Positions 1 to 13,674 of a stretch of DNA of 64,000 nucleotides are shown here, piece by piece. The DNA is taken from positions 4,295,501-4,359,500 of the forward strand of contig JAIVEN010000016.1 of assembly GCA_026686845.1 (NCBI GenBank), in the 5' to 3' direction. The notes under the pieces are model-generated. The model searched no databases and was not told the DNA's origin. It saw nothing but the letters and a program-made list of their open reading frames with translations. This DNA is from Adenanthera pavonina. Taxonomy: Eukaryota > Streptophyta > Magnoliopsida > Fabales > Fabaceae. The stretch's first letter is position 1. Each line of letters starts with the position of its first letter. The position numbers were made by a program, and so were the translations under genes.

Positions 1-1448
1 TAGAATTAAAATTATCAGAAAAAGCACAGTAAATAATTTTCGTTATTGTTATTACATGTATTAGATTTTATTGAAAGAGGGTGAATTAATTAAAATATAC
101 TACTAAAAAGTACTATTAAAACAAAGATTAAATCCCATATATCATCATCAATATATACATATCACATTAATATGAAAGTTCTATCAATCATTGCGCAATA
201 TTTTATTCACAATCTAGTTACAATGTGATTATGGTCCTTAAAATGTTGCATTCCGATTCAGTCACTTTCTCTCGTAAGATCACTATCTCAATCCTTCATT
301 TGTTCGTTGACCTTTCAATCAACAATTTATGAAGATCCGCCTATACTCACCTATTAGCAAAGAGCTCACGTCATGCGCAATTCTTGGTTATTAAATTAAT
401 CTTGTCTACACACACGCGCACACACACCCCTTTTAACCTATCATAGATTAATAGCATGCTTTCTTCTGCTTCATAATATAAGGTATAAAATCCATTATTT
501 CCTAATCTACAATATAAGATGTAAGGACTCAAATAGATAATTTTATTTTTATTATATTTAATTAGTTATTTTTTTCTTTCCTACAAGTGTAATCACTCAT
601 AAAAATATCTGACATACCATAGAAAATTATTTATTTTAATCATTATAATATTCTCTCAATAAATAAGGGTAAATTTAAAATTTTAGATATATTTAAAAAT
701 ATTTTTTAACTTTTTTAAGAATATAAAAGTGGGTCTCATACTCTATAATAGGAACTGGAGGGAGTTGTATATAACCAATCATTCCTATAACGAACTAGGA
801 AAAGAGAAGAGGAAGAAAGTACAGTGGCCAAGAAAACTAATACATTATACTTTTGCATCCTTTTCCACTTTCTTTTCATAGAGGCCTTAATATACCTTAG
901 TTTTTCTCTCAATGAATAATAATAATAAAAAAAAATCCGCGGCCAATTGCCATAATTTCATAAACTGTGTCACTTTCAACTGCTTTTGTCCGATGCTCTA
1001 ACATCATAATCATAATTTATGACTCGGAGGCATTTCAGGAACGGTGCTTTTTTTTTTTGGTTAATTATGATTTTTTTATTTAAGAAAAAAGGAAAGGCAC
1101 AAAAGCAAAAGCATAAACAGAATCAGAATCTCTTCAAGCAGGCTAGGTAGCCAGCTATGAGCTTTGACAGGAACAATTTGAACGAAACTACGATGTAAAC
1201 AAAACATAAATTACATGAGATTGAAACATATAAAGTAACCATAAATGGAGAGATCGTAGATATAGATATGTAGAAATCTACATCGTCTCTTCCCCCTATA
1301 TACGTATACGCTCAAAGATGGTACAAGTAAGCTGAAAGGGAATCTCACAAATGACAGACGCAGAGAGAGAGAGAGAGAGAGAGATGGTCATATCTAGAGA
1401 TACAACCATGCAATACTCGAAATTTCAAATCTTAATTTCTTCAAACTT
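1..1448. other. Intergenic, 3' side of the SWEET gene
   Basis: AT-rich sequence with no coding region I can support. It contains a MITE-like element (459-764, listed separately). A (GA)n microsatellite lies at about 1362-1384, roughly 65 bp past the SWEET stop codon and so probably in its 3' UTR or just beyond. Confidence 0.6.
459..764. mobile_element. Stowaway-like MITE, copy 1
   Basis: This is an approximately 300-bp AT-rich element. Its right end reads ggaactggagggag, close to the inverse of the Stowaway terminal consensus CTCCCTCCGTYCC. The interior matches, in inverted orientation, the element at 7550-7857, sharing for example 'tctacaatataag', 'tttaattagtt' and 'acaagtgtaatca'. The left end is degenerate, so the left boundary is approximate. 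Assignment to Tc1/mariner-type MITEs rests on family knowledge of the terminal motif. Confidence 0.6.
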
Positions 1449-2904
1449 TCAAACTCTCTCCCTCTGTCCTTCAATGCAGCCTTCTGTCTTGTTGCTGTTG
1501 CTGTTGTTCTCTGTTTGGTCTTGGTTTTCCTTCTCAATCTTCTTCTCTCCAACCTCAATATCTCCAGCAGGCTGAGACGAGATCACTGCTTTCTTGTCAT
1601 CCACGGTGGTCTCAGTTGTAACGATGCCGTTTTTGATGTCCCCTTTGTGTTCTGGGAGCTTCTGGTCCGCTGCGGGCTTGTGATTTCTGTACATGGCATA
1701 CAGCACCATCTGAATGGTCCCAAAAGCAAGACCCACAAAGTTCGGGAGCTGTCCAGAAAATAACACCAGAAATAAGTATAACTATATAACTATATATTAT
1801 CATATAATGAAAAACAAAAACCAAATTAAAAACCAATTATTGAAAGATCAAAATAGGACATGTGAAACGGAGAACTTACAGAGATATAGATATCTTTGAG
1901 GAGAACACCGTAGGTAAGCCACATAACAGCGCTTACAGTGAGGAGGAGAGAAAGAGTGAAGGGCATGAACTCCACGCTCTTGGTGCGAATAACCACTCTC
2001 TATATATAATTAAGGAATTGAAAATAAATTAATATATATAATTAAGTAATGAACAAGCTATATGGTAATTGTGTGTGTTCATATTTCATGAGGACTACTC
2101 ACAATAATACTTAAAGGCGCAACAAAAACACTAGTTGAGAAGACCACGCAAATCCACCCAAGAAGCTTGATACGGGCTGCACGTTCTTTCGATAGAAGAT
2201 GAGTGAGAAGGACGATTATGCAAATCCCACCAAAGTTCAATAACAGGATCATTCTCAGCGTGAACACCTGCAGCCAAGATAATCCAATTAATCATCAATC
2301 ATGATATATAATTTTAGTTTTATAGTTAGTGTCATCGACAGAGACATATATGTATAAATTAATGTAAGTTAATCCGGCCAATCATAATACCCTGGCTTTC
2401 TTGGGGCAATAAGTGATGTATATGACAAGGTAAACGATCTCGATGAAGCAACCGAAGGCATTGATGGTGATGATGAGGAACTCTCCAGTCTTGATGTATG
2501 CATAGAATATCCATAGCATTGCACTGAAGAGTGCTGCCACATATGGAATTGACTGAAACCCCTCCGTTGATTTCTTCTTGCATACTCTGTAAAATGTTGG
2601 CCTGCATGCAAATTTTTCACAATTAATTAAGCATCAGAAAAACATATATCTCTAAACATGAAAGGCCATTTATATATATATGTATGTATGCAAATTAATG
2701 AACTACTTACAGTGGTGCTAGGAAGCACATGAAGGAGACAATGTTTCCTACAAGATTATTCACAAGAAAATTAAAGAATCAGTTGATCAGTATGCACTGT
2801 GTTGTGATCTCGAAAAGAAAAAAGGGAAAATAATGGAAATGAGTTAGTGGACATGAACATATACCGAAAATCCCAACGATGAAAGATATGGGAGGGTGAG
2901 CCAT
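1449..2904 (-). CDS. SWEET: SWEET sugar transporter, clade III type (6 exons, 290 aa)
   Basis: SWEETs are seven-helix membrane uniporters that move sugars down their gradient. Clade III members mostly export sucrose at the plasma membrane. Minus-strand exons are 2865-2904, 2711-2747, 2391-2601, 2103-2267, 1880-1999 and 1449-1748. All have GT-AG junctions and join in frame to 290 aa, the usual length for this clade. The N-terminus MAHPPISFIVGIFGN starts the first MtN3/saliva repeat. LAPLPTF (about residues 23-29) and VFVAPLSII (about 143-151) are the paired proline motifs of the two three-helix bundles. Asn at about 73 and about 194 match the conserved substrate-pocket asparagines. The hydrophilic C-terminal tail (about 75 aa, Lys/Glu/Asn-rich) fits clade III (SWEET9-15), with the last helix most like SWEET10/SWEET15. 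I cannot give the exact orthologue. The ATG is the first one downstream of a TATA box and fits the family N-terminus. Confidence 0.93.
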
Positions 2905-3049
2905 GGGAGCTTGATTTGGAATCTCTCACTCTCTTTCTCTCTGTCTGTGTCTGAGTTTGAGAATTCCCTAATTCAAGGGAGAGAAGGAAGGAAGGTGAAG
3001 CTTTGGATGCGTGATACCCTGCCACGGAAGAAACACAAAGTGGAGATCT

Positions 3050-3060
3050 CTTATATATAG
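3050..3060 (-). promoter_or_regulatory. TATA box of the SWEET gene
   Basis: On the minus strand the sequence reads ctatatataag, about 150 bp upstream of the SWEET ATG. This fits a core promoter with a 5' UTR of roughly 110-130 nt. Confidence 0.65.
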
Positions 3061-3072
3061 GGCAACCTCTCT

Positions 3073-3086
3073 TGCATGCATGCATG
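3073..3086. promoter_or_regulatory. Overlapping RY (CATGCA) elements upstream of the SWEET TATA box
   Basis: tgcatgcatgcatg is a palindromic run of overlapping CATGCA/TGCATG motifs about 15 bp upstream of the TATA box. In plants, RY elements are bound by B3-domain factors (ABI3, FUS3, LEC2) in seed-specific promoters. A role here is inference from motif and position only. Confidence 0.45.
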
Positions 3087-6000
3087 GGATAAGCCATGCC
3101 ATCCTAGCTAGCTATAGCTACCTCTATTATTAATTAATATTATTATTGTGATTGTATGGACAGCATGCAATATTCAACTATGAATCAGTGATATTGAATC
3201 GCTTTCCCAAGGAAGTAGCTTTCTCTCTGGGGTACCCAAAACTCATGCACCCAACTCGATCAATTTGCCAACTCAACGCATTATTATTGGAAGGTGGTTG
3301 GTGTATTGTAGTTTTGCATTTATTACTTGGGCCATCCCCTTTGCTTATACCACGCGTTACGTACCCCTCATTCTTTCCCACCTCCCCAAAACCCCCCTTC
3401 TTCAGTCATTTACCCTTCCCTAGCTGCTATTAGTATAGTAATTTCTCAACACTTTACTTCTCGTAGTATAATACTATCAACCTATTTCCCAAAATCACAT
3501 TAAATTAACCTCTCATTCCACGCCCAATATACTTGGTGTCAAGTTCTCCCAACAATGTGTTTTTTTCTATTCACAAAACTTTAACTCAAAATTTATTTAA
3601 TTGGACCAAGTGCTAAATCACCTGAAATCAATTATCGTTGGTTATCATTTAACACTGTTAAGGTGGGTGAGTAATTAATTAAAAAACTTGGCTAACTTGT
3701 AAGTTGGGTGAGTTAACAATATATATAACATCCCCCAAAACACGGAAAAAAAAGAAAAAGAAAAAGGCAATTGACTGACTTGCATAGATTTAATGTTGGC
3801 TAACTAGTAGGTTGGTTTATTACTTCTATTAGAGGGGTGCTGATGGAAAATATTTTATGTTAGTGACAAAAATATAAGATATTTTGCGCTGGCGACAAAT
3901 AAGATAATTTTGTGGACGTTTCCTTTATTCTCCTTCTATATATCCGTGACCGTGGAGGTCGACGGATGGCCCCAATTCTATTAAATTAATGTCCGAACGC
4001 GGAATTTTCTATTTTTATTTTTTTTTCCTTCTGAATTGGCTGAAGTCGAACCAGCATTAAAATTTGATTAGAATGATTGGCCTTTCTCGAACTAAGTAAA
4101 TTCTTTGCAAATTTGAGCAGTTTTTAAAATTAGATATATTTAATTTAGATTAAATAGTATATATTTAATTTTTTTAAAAAAATTTAAATTATTATCCAAA
4201 ATAAATTGGATCTATGTACTTGCATGGAGCTCAAGTGATGGGATGATTATTTTATATAGCATATAATATTTTCTCAAAAAAATAATATTATGATATTGAT
4301 TATAAACAAACAAAAAAGACCATTACTTATACTGTTTTTTTTTTGGCTTGAAAAAAGACCAAGAACACAACACTGTTAATTTCATGGCCAGGGTTTGAGG
4401 AGCAGAGAGCTACTGAGGTAGAAGCTGGTGCCAATTGCCCGGGGACAAATCACCAAAGCAATATCAAAAGTCACCTCATTTAGACTACCAAACTTTCATG
4501 GATCGTAAATAACGTTTAGACACGTGTAAAATGAAGTGAGACCAAAGCATTAAAAGTACTCTAATGAACAAATTATTTTAGTAGTACTTTCTGTATGGAT
4601 GGGAGGTGATTCATGAACATCCGGAACACCACAGCGAAGCGTTATAATGCGATCTATCTCTTAGCTTTTTGACTCATCCCGCGTGAACATAGGTAGGGAA
4701 AATTCAAAGTCTATATCCTTCAGGATCAAACCACGTGTCACCCTCTGATCGTACGACAAGTATATGTATCTGCCGATTCCATTATAATTACAGGTGTAGT
4801 TCACTTCCTTCTGCACCTGCCTCTTTCGCAAGCTAGCATGCGTTTGGGAGAATAATATATATGCCACTTCAGATTTTTTTTCGTATGACATACATATAAC
4901 AAAAAATGATATATACTACACGTAATAAATTAAATAGAGGAAATGAGTAATACATACATCTACTTAATTTTCTATATATTTGTTTCTCTGAATATATGAT
5001 TAAAATTAAAGTTTAGTTTCTGTTTATACATGCACAGAGAGCTAATGCCAAGATGAACAAAGTGAAAATATCTTACAGGGGTGGACTCGTGAATTGGGAT
5101 CACATTTAATGATTTCTCGGTGGAAGGTGCAGAAGTTTAGAATGGCGGATTACAAGAAAGGATGTCTTTTCAAAGCTATCCTTAATGAAAATTAATCTTC
5201 ATAGAGATGGGTGGTAAAAGAGTGGGTGGACTTTATTTTTTGAAGCACTTAGAAATAAATTAACTAAATGGGGATTTTTTTTTGTAATACATAATAAATA
5301 TTATTTCATATCATTTATATTATGATATAATATTTAGGACTAGAAAAAGTAATAGGAGCACACCCAACGTCACACTTTACCTAATTAATGCATTACAAAA
5401 GTATAGTGGTAGATTGATATGCTTATTGTGTGATCGAATAACAAGTAATTAAGCAATTAATTTAGCTTAATGACAGTAAGTTGCATGATTAGGGCATTAA
5501 TTAGTAGCGTAAATTGATAGATTAATGAGAATAGGAGTGAGATATTTGGAGGGGAAAAGGTAGGTAGCGATCAGGCGATCAATAGGGATGGAGTGCGTGC
5601 ACGTGTTGTGTTGTTTTGTTTAAATAAAGTGTAATATGAAATGGGGTGAAGGTTAGAGGCTCAAAGCAATAATTGATGATTAACACTCAGAATAGGCAAT
5701 GCTGCTCAGCTGGATCCATCCATGATCACATCTTCAACTAAAATTGCTACTACTTACCAAATTTCAAAGATTTCACCTCTTCCTTTCTCAACAAAAGTGT
5801 TTTCTTAAACTTTAACATGATGGTTACAACCACACAACAAGGACGTCTCCATCTAAATCAACTCTCTGTCTTTCTCTCTTTTTGTTTATTATTTATTTTT
5901 TAATTGTGGGATCATGTCTCTATTTATATGTTGTTGTTGTTATTATTATTATTTTGAGACTATGATATATCAGAAGTTGAAGCTCGAGAAAATAGACTAA

Positions 6001-7242
6001 ATCCGAACGCGTATATCCAATTCCATTAATTGATTTGTCAATTAGCAAGACCCTTGGGTTTAATTTGTGGCGTAGCAAACATTTTAGGTAGCTAGGAGAA
6101 TATTGTAACATATTTCCGTAATGTCATAGTATTATTTATTCTTTTTTTAATAGAAATAGTAAATAACTATTGTCATAATATAAAACTGAAGTATACATAA
6201 ACATAAAAATCATATAAAAATATGATTTCAATTCTTAATGAGCAAATGTTTTCATTTTCAATGCTGAAAAAAACTGTGTTGATGTAAGCAAATTAAAGCA
6301 AAATTTTAATTTTATCCAATATTACAGTAATTATACTTCAAAATTTCTTCAAATGTGAAAACATGATATTTTTAGTGGTTTGTGAAATGGCTTTATTTTG
6401 TAGTGCATACATGTGGTATACATGCATCTAGAAATTTTGGTTCATGACGATGGCTGCTCCATAATTATGGGTAAGAAGGCACGAGCTAGAATAAAGAAAG
6501 AAAGAAGAACAATGTCGTAGGGTCCTGATTTTTCATGAGTGGTACATTACCTGACGAATTTAATTTTATATACGTGTATAAATATATATATACATGTGTG
6601 GATGAAATTGCGTCCGTGTTTTTAAATCAAAATTCAGCCACGTATGTTTGGTTGATTTTATTTTATCTAATGAATATATAAAAACCTCTTAATCCAAGGG
6701 ATTTTTGTGTGGCTCAAAAACCTAAGAACGGCGACTGTACCTGACATCGGCTCAAATTGTCAAAGAACGGAGACTTTGATTGAAATGAAAATGGACGAAT
6801 GCTATTTAATTAGCCATGGGACCCTCTCTTCTACTGTCGTTTTTATATGTTGACAAACAAATTAAATCATTTATATTTATATATTCATATCTTAAATAAT
6901 ACAAAAAACATATACAAGGATATCTAGAATTTACATTAGGTTTCAATATTTACTATTAAATTATATATATTTTTTATTAATATAAGCTATAATCATGCCC
7001 TTTACAAATCATAAACAATGCAAATCATTTTTTAAAAAAAAAAAATTGTACAATGAATACATACATATATACATGAGACTCACCTAATGTTTATATATAA
7101 GTAGAGAAGATTCATATGTATCCTCATACATAGGAATGTGGCTCATCACACCTTCCCGAATGAATGCATATGTATGGAAAATTAAGATGAATTAAGAATT
7201 GGGGATTGGGATATATACATTTATACATACTTAGGACATGAG

Positions 7243-7274
7243 ACACACACACACACATATATGTGTGTGTGTGG
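7243..7274. repeat. Palindromic (AC)n(TA)n(TG)n microsatellite
   Basis: A run of AC repeats passes through atat into TG repeats. The whole 30-bp stretch is therefore its own reverse complement and could extrude as a hairpin. Confidence 0.8.
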
Positions 7275-7549
7275 GCATATGAGGACCATATGTACAAGGA
7301 ACCAGGTTTTTTGTCTTTTCCATTTTGCCACAAATTGGTATGAGTCATTAATTATTAGGTCACGCCCTTTCTCTTTTGGATTGAAATTTGATAGATATTT
7401 TGTCTTGTGTCTGGCCTCTTTCAAAGATCTCTTCGCCACTTTCACAGCCATAAGCTCAGTATGAAAGCTCCACCTCCTCTCATAATTTCATTTTGGGCTT
7501 ACGTTGCTAGCTATGCATATCTATATATCTTGATATATATATATATATA

Positions 7550-7857
7550 TTCCCTCATGTTCATATTATAGAATATGGAATCCATTTTCACGGCCATTAA
7601 GAAATTAAGTTGAAAAACATTAGTAAATATACCAAAAGTTTCAAACTTCACCCTGTTTATTGAGAAAATATTAAAATGATTAAAGCAAGCAATTTTCTAT
7701 GAGATGCTAGATTTTTATGAATGATTACACTTGTAGAAGAAAGAGAAGCAACTAATTAAATATATGAAGGGTAAAATTGTCCATTTGGGTCTTTACACCT
7801 TATATTGTAGACCAGAAAAAAATAGATCTCACACCCTATATTATGGATCGGAGGGAG
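7550..7857. mobile_element. Stowaway-like MITE, copy 2
   Basis: 308-bp element with terminal inverted repeats ttccctcatgttc and ggatcggagggag, adjacent to TA dinucleotides on both sides (the TA target duplication of Tc1/mariner MITEs). It is inverted relative to its relative at 459-764. Confidence 0.7.
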
Positions 7858-8688
7858 TATAATGCAGTACCATGGAGAATTTTGGGTAAATTCTTCATTC
7901 CAAAATAAATACCATAAAGTAATTAGTTATTTATATTATATATATATATATATAAGTATATTAGTACATTAGATACATCCACCATGGCCAATACAAAAAT
8001 TTATTAATTCGATGATTTTAGGTATCAACGTTTTATTTAAGAATAATAATATAAAATCTACAGCAAGGTGCATGCCCTGTTGATAAGTTATATACATAAA
8101 ATGCAATTTAAAACTTAATATAATTTTTATTCAAATTCTATTATTGATATTTTTTTAAAATTTACATTGTACTAAAATGCAAGACAGCAGGATGCATATT
8201 ATTTAGGACTGTCTTATCCTGCTCCAAATGAGTTTTCTCAGAACTTGACGACTGAAATCATGGTCAAACAGTGACTTACTGATCAATTCAAATAATAAAA
8301 TGAAATAAATCAATGATGAATAAATTAAGATTCGCAATCAATCGATGTGAAAAAAGGAATGGACATTTTAAATTGTAAAAATGTGGTGAATTATAGCCCT
8401 GGGTTGCAGTGAAATTAAAGATAAAATAAAACAAAGAATATAGGAGTATTTGATATGGAGGTCTTTGTAGGAACAATGATGAGGGGAGGACCCTATCCCC
8501 AGAAGACACGGTGGAGGAAGATGAGATGAAGATGATCCCAAATGTCAACACCAAACCCAATACCTTTGATGCAATTAAATTTAATCCCTCTTTCCTCCAA
8601 CACTCCACCCCTTCGTCTTTTAATTTATTTCAACCAAATCCCTCTTAGGTTGGACCACCCCAAACAAACACTCTCATCCCCCATCAAT

Positions 8689-8719
<31 letters not shown>

Positions 8720-10869
8720 GTTTACACATGTACGCACGCACACTCTTCTTCTCTGTAGCTACAATGTCTTCTAACCAACTAATCTAGCTTAGCCTTAGGG
8801 TATGTTATAAGTCATCATCTTTAGTGGTAACTACTGCATAATTCTAATTCAAGAAACTCAAGGAATCTTTTCCTAAATATTCATGGCTTTTAATTAGATG
8901 ATAACATTTAAACTTCCATCACTGCACGATATAGCATTTAATGATTGCTCATTATACATATATTTATTCTTTTAATTTTTAAAAAATTGATTATTTATTA
9001 AGATTTTGTGGCTACTATCATCTCAACATGATTTGATTTGATGCTTGCTACTGCGTACGTATAAAATCCTAATCAAACACACGCGCAAGAGAAATCTGTG
9101 CCAATTTTTTATGTTTTCTAGATAAACCAATTCATCACGTCACACTTAGCTTTGAGAACTACACAATAAAGAATTTGATATTTTTCACACATGGTTCTGG
9201 CGGTTGTATCTCTTTCTTATTTTTCCTTTATTTGTAATTAAGATTTTGTGGATGTTATTATCTCAATACAATTTAAGAAAATATGTCAGATGGGATAAGA
9301 TTAGAGTTTTATTCTTGACGAACAGAGCGGGCCGTACAATATATACACTGTTACTACGCAATGAATTTATAGCTTGATATATAATAGTAGTATAGTATTG
9401 GTATGTGCGTTAATAAATTTGCCAATAAGGTGGATATAGGAGATTGTGGCTGTTATGGATGTTATCGCTAAGGCATTAATAATACATTTTCTGTGACCAT
9501 ATATTAAATTACTTTGGCTTTAGGTTAAGGCAATTACTTATCTTCTCTAACTCTTCTGCTTCAATTCCCATTAATGGAAAATGTAACGCATATATAAATA
9601 AGATGAAGGAACTGAAGAGATTCTTAAACAGATTGATACATAAAAAAAATAAAAATAAATATAAGCTAATAGTTAATTTAGATTTTATTGAAAATTTGTC
9701 TAGAATTAAATTAGGGATTCAGCAATGGCACTACCCGTTGCTAATTATGATTAATAATTGCCATCTATTCATTAGCAATAAGTAGCAACGGATTGATTGG
9801 TTGCTAAATTAGCTTCTGCCAACAATAATTAATCCAACTGTTATGGATCGTGTGTACGAAGAATTTTTGTAAATTGAGCTGTGAATTTAGGTATTAGGAA
9901 AGCTTCCAAACTGAGAGTCACATTCGGAGAGAATTATTAATTTAGGTCCCTCTATAATGTGAAGCTACTTTCACATACAAAGAAGATCTTATCTGGCTGA
10001 CCCCATGAAGCCACATTATTGATGACAAGATACAATGAACTCCACACACACTCTTCCCCCTCCAACCCTTTCACAACATGGAATAATTATTAAGCCTAAC
10101 ATTTATTTTCTTTGTTGCTACAGTGAAATATACGCATTCAAATTGTACAAAATCTATGTGACAGATTTTAAATAAGCGTGGTTCTTTGTGTTCCTTTTGA
10201 TGTCCCTTTCCGCGGAGTTCTTTTCATTAATTAGATTCATGCAGCCAATCATCTGAAAGATGGCTCAAGTTTCATTCATTTTTTAATTTTGAATGTCCTG
10301 CATTTTTAAGCCTTCGTATTATATGAATCTGATTGTCCTATAAAAGCTCAAACCCAATCGGCCGAGCCAATGGCAAAAGCATCCATGAATTATTAGTTCT
10401 GTATGGGGCAAAGGCTGATATTAGTTCCTGTTTAGGCCCAATTCATTCACTTGTTTGTCACATTGTCCTATTTCTGAATTTATGGAATCGGACCAACCCA
10501 ATTCCATAGTTTATAAATTTTAAATAAAATATAAAATTGTAGTGATTAATATTAAATATGAGAAATCCATAAGTTGTGTACCTCATTTCAGGGCTTCAGG
10601 CAAATGTTTGGGGCCTACTTTGTCTGTTGAAAAACTCGGTGGGTTTCCATGTATTGTACGATATTGGAAGAGTAAACTGTACTGTCCCCATTTCTGTGAA
10701 GAGTGTAACTTATTATATATATTTTATAACTATAATATATAATTAATTGATTTAGATTATACATCTAACGCATTGTTGTTTGTCATTGAACAATTATAAA
10801 CTTACTATATTTGGAATAATAAAAGACTTGAAAACAAAAATATAATGATTAAACATAGAATATGAAAAA

Positions 10870-10884
10870 CGTTATTTCAATCTA
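10870..10884. repeat. Target-site duplication, left copy (LINE)
   Basis: cgttatttcaatcta occurs here and again at 13675-13689, exactly flanking the LINE insertion. Confidence 0.9.
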
Positions 10885-13674
10885 GCTCTTCAAAGTGATA
10901 ATGGAGAGTGAACTTATGACACAAAGGAAATTAAATCCATTGCTCTAAATTTTTTTAAGCAGTTATTTTGGGAGGAGGGCCCTAATACGATAAGCAGAAG
11001 ATGTGATATCACCTACCCGAGAATTGAGACAGAGCGCCTTCATGAATTGGGAAGACCGGTTAGTGATGATGAGGTCAAACAAGCAGTTTTTACTATGGGA
11101 GCTCTGAAATCTCCTGGACTGGATGGACTTAATGCTTTATTTTTCCAGAATCAATGGTATCATATTGCTCCCACAGTACAAAGGTATGTGAAATCTATTT
11201 TTAAATATCCATGTAGAGTTGATGATATTAATGGTACGTTGATTGTGCTTATTCCCAAGAAGGACCACCCAGAAACTATTAGGGAATTCCGATCTATTAG
11301 TTTATGTAATGTCATCTATAAAATGATTACGAAGGTGGTGGCCCATCGTATCAAGAGTATTCTTCTTGATGCCATTGCCCCTAATCAATGTGGTTTTGTT
11401 CCAGGAAGGCTGAGTAGTGATAATATTATAATAGCACAGGAAGTTATTCATTCTATGAGGAGTATGAAGAGGAAGAAAAGTTTCATGGCTATTAAAATTG
11501 ATTTGGAGAAAGCTTATGACCGACTTCATTAGGACTTTGTTGTCTCTTGTCTTCAAGAATTAAATTTACCAGGAAATTTGATCGAGGTTATTCGACATTG
11601 TATATCTTTTCCCAAGATGCAAATTTTATGGGAAGGTAGCAAAACAGAGGAATTTCGTCCATCTAGAGGAATTTATCAGGGGGATCCTATTTCTCCTTAT
11701 CTATTTGTGATTTGTTTGGAGAAGCTTGCACACCTAATTCAAGAGGAAATAACACAAGAAAATTGGAGGCCTATTAAGCTGACAAAAGATGGCCCACCTA
11801 TCTCCCATTTGTTCTTTGCAGATGATCTAGTTATTTTTGCAGAGGCTGCAGTTGACCAAGTACAGGTTATTAAAGGATGCTTAAGTGATTTTTGTAATGC
11901 CTCAGGTTAAAAGGTGAGTTTAAGTAAGACTCGAGTATACTTTTCTAAAAATGTAAATCATAATAGAGCTGAACAACTGAGTGAGTTACTTGGAGTCATG
12001 CGTACAAGTGACTTGGGTAAGTATCTAGGAGTTCCACTTCAACATGACCGGGTGCACAAAAATACGTATCAGTTCGTGGTTGATAAAGTGAAGCAAAGAT
12101 TAAGTAACTGGAAGGCCCAATCTATTTCCTTGGTAGAAAGACATACTTTGGCTAAATCAGTCCTATCAACTATCCCACTTTATTCGATGCAAACAGCACC
12201 CTTGCCGAGCAATACATGTGATGAACTAGAGAAATGCACTCGTGGGTTTATTTGGGGCTCAAGCAATGAGAGAAGAAGAATACATCTTGTTGCTTGGGAT
12301 GAGGTGTGCAAAGATAAGAAATGTGGAGGCCTTGGTATGAGACATATTAAATTTCAAAATAAGGCTTTTATGATGAAGGCAGGTTGGGGCCTGGTTGAGA
12401 AGAAAGACACCTTGTGGGTACAGGTGGTGAGAAATAAATACAGATATGGTAATGATCATATTCCTTTAATTGCTAAAGAGAGAGCGGGTTCACAATTGTG
12501 GAGAGGAATTAAGAATAGTTGGGACCTTGTTGAGAAGGGACTTGAACGAGTATGTGGTCGAGATGGAGAATAATTTATAAGATGAAAGCTAGAGAAACAT
12601 GGTGGTTTCATGATAAGGTCTGCATATGAATTAATGGAGAATAGGGAAGGAGAACCTCATTGGGGACGTCTCTGGAAGCTCAAGATACCATAGAGGTGTA
12701 AGACATTTCTTTGGCTTGCTTTACATGATCGGCTCCTCACTAATAACTCAAGGCACATGAGAGGCTTAAGTAACAATCCTTGCTGTTATCACTACACTTC
12801 TGAAGTGGAAGACACGCTGCATGTGCTCAGAAATTGTCCTGTTGCTATGAGGGTGTGGGCTCGAGTTATTGATCGAGGAAAGATTCACAAGTTCTACTCT
12901 TTGGGATTAAAGGAATGGTTTAATTGGAATGTTCAAGGGAACCATGGAAGGGGCCACGAAAGGTGGGGAGAATTCTTTAGTGTTATTTGTTGGCTTCTTT
13001 GGAAAGGAAGAAATGAGAGAATATTTGAGAATAAAGATCCTAAGGCTCAAAGCATCATTAGCCAGGCGAGTGGTATTATTAACTATATGAGAAGGGCTGC
13101 TAACAAGCTTCATTTTGAGAATATGCAAGGATGACTGGATGTAAATGAGGAAGAAAGAATTCAAACAACTAACTATGAAGTTGAGATCTTGGTAGATGGG
13201 GCATGGTCCAGGAGTTCAGGGAAAGTGGCTTGTGGAGGTATTATGCTAGATAATCGGGGGAGACGTATAGAAGCGTTTATGCTTTGGCTTGAGAGTGGCG
13301 ATTGCTTCACAGCTGAACTTTGGGCATGTTACATAGGTTTAAAGTAGGCATGGGACAGAGGTTGGCAATGCATTTTGCTCAGGAGTGATTCTACAGATGC
13401 TCTTGAGCTTATCTTGGGAAAAAGTAATATGCTACATGAAGAAAATAATCTGGTTGACGAGATTAAGGCTTGCATGCAGAAGGACTGGCATATTCAGCTG
13501 TTACATATTAGTAGGGATTGCAATCGTGAAGCAGACTTATTGGCCAAGCGTGCTCTTGATCTTCCTGTGGGGCTGCAATTAATTCCTAAAGATATTATTG
13601 ACAGCCTTTTAGTGGTTGATTTAGCTTCTTAGTATAGTAGGTGTATTTTGTTTCTTCTCCATAAAAAAAAAAAC
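10885..13674 (+). mobile_element. 5'-truncated L1-type LINE with RT, zinc-knuckle and RNase H-like remnants
   Basis: The element starts in the linker just ahead of the reverse transcriptase and ends in a poly(A) tract (13663-13673), as expected of target-primed reverse transcription that stopped early. ORF1 and the AP endonuclease are missing. Domains in order: RT fingers/palm with KSPGLDGLNALFF (11106 on), IDLEKAYDRLH (ending 11529), GIYQGDPISPYLFV (about 11670) and the catalytic FADD motif (about 11815-11826); a C-terminal zf-RVT region with CCYHYTSEVEDTLHVLRNC (about 12780-12838); and an RNase H-like domain from about 13180, including LRSDSTDALELI (about 13375). The frame is broken by stops (TAG at 11530, TAA at 11908 and 12571, TAG at 13346) and by frameshifts, so no protein can be made. 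A perfect 15-bp duplication flanks it. The order RT, zf-RVT, RNase H is that of plant L1-like LINEs. Confidence 0.93.

Larger units (their letters stand above)
3100..10869. other. Long intergenic region between the SWEET gene and the LINE
   Basis: About 7.8 kb of AT-rich DNA without a gene I can support. It holds a MITE (7550-7857), a palindromic (AC)n(TG)n microsatellite (about 7243-7274) and several (TA)n runs (7531-7549, 7937-7955, 8697-8719). A patch at 4661-4891 is less AT-rich and stays open on the minus strand for 76 codons, but I recognise no family. Confidence 0.5.
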
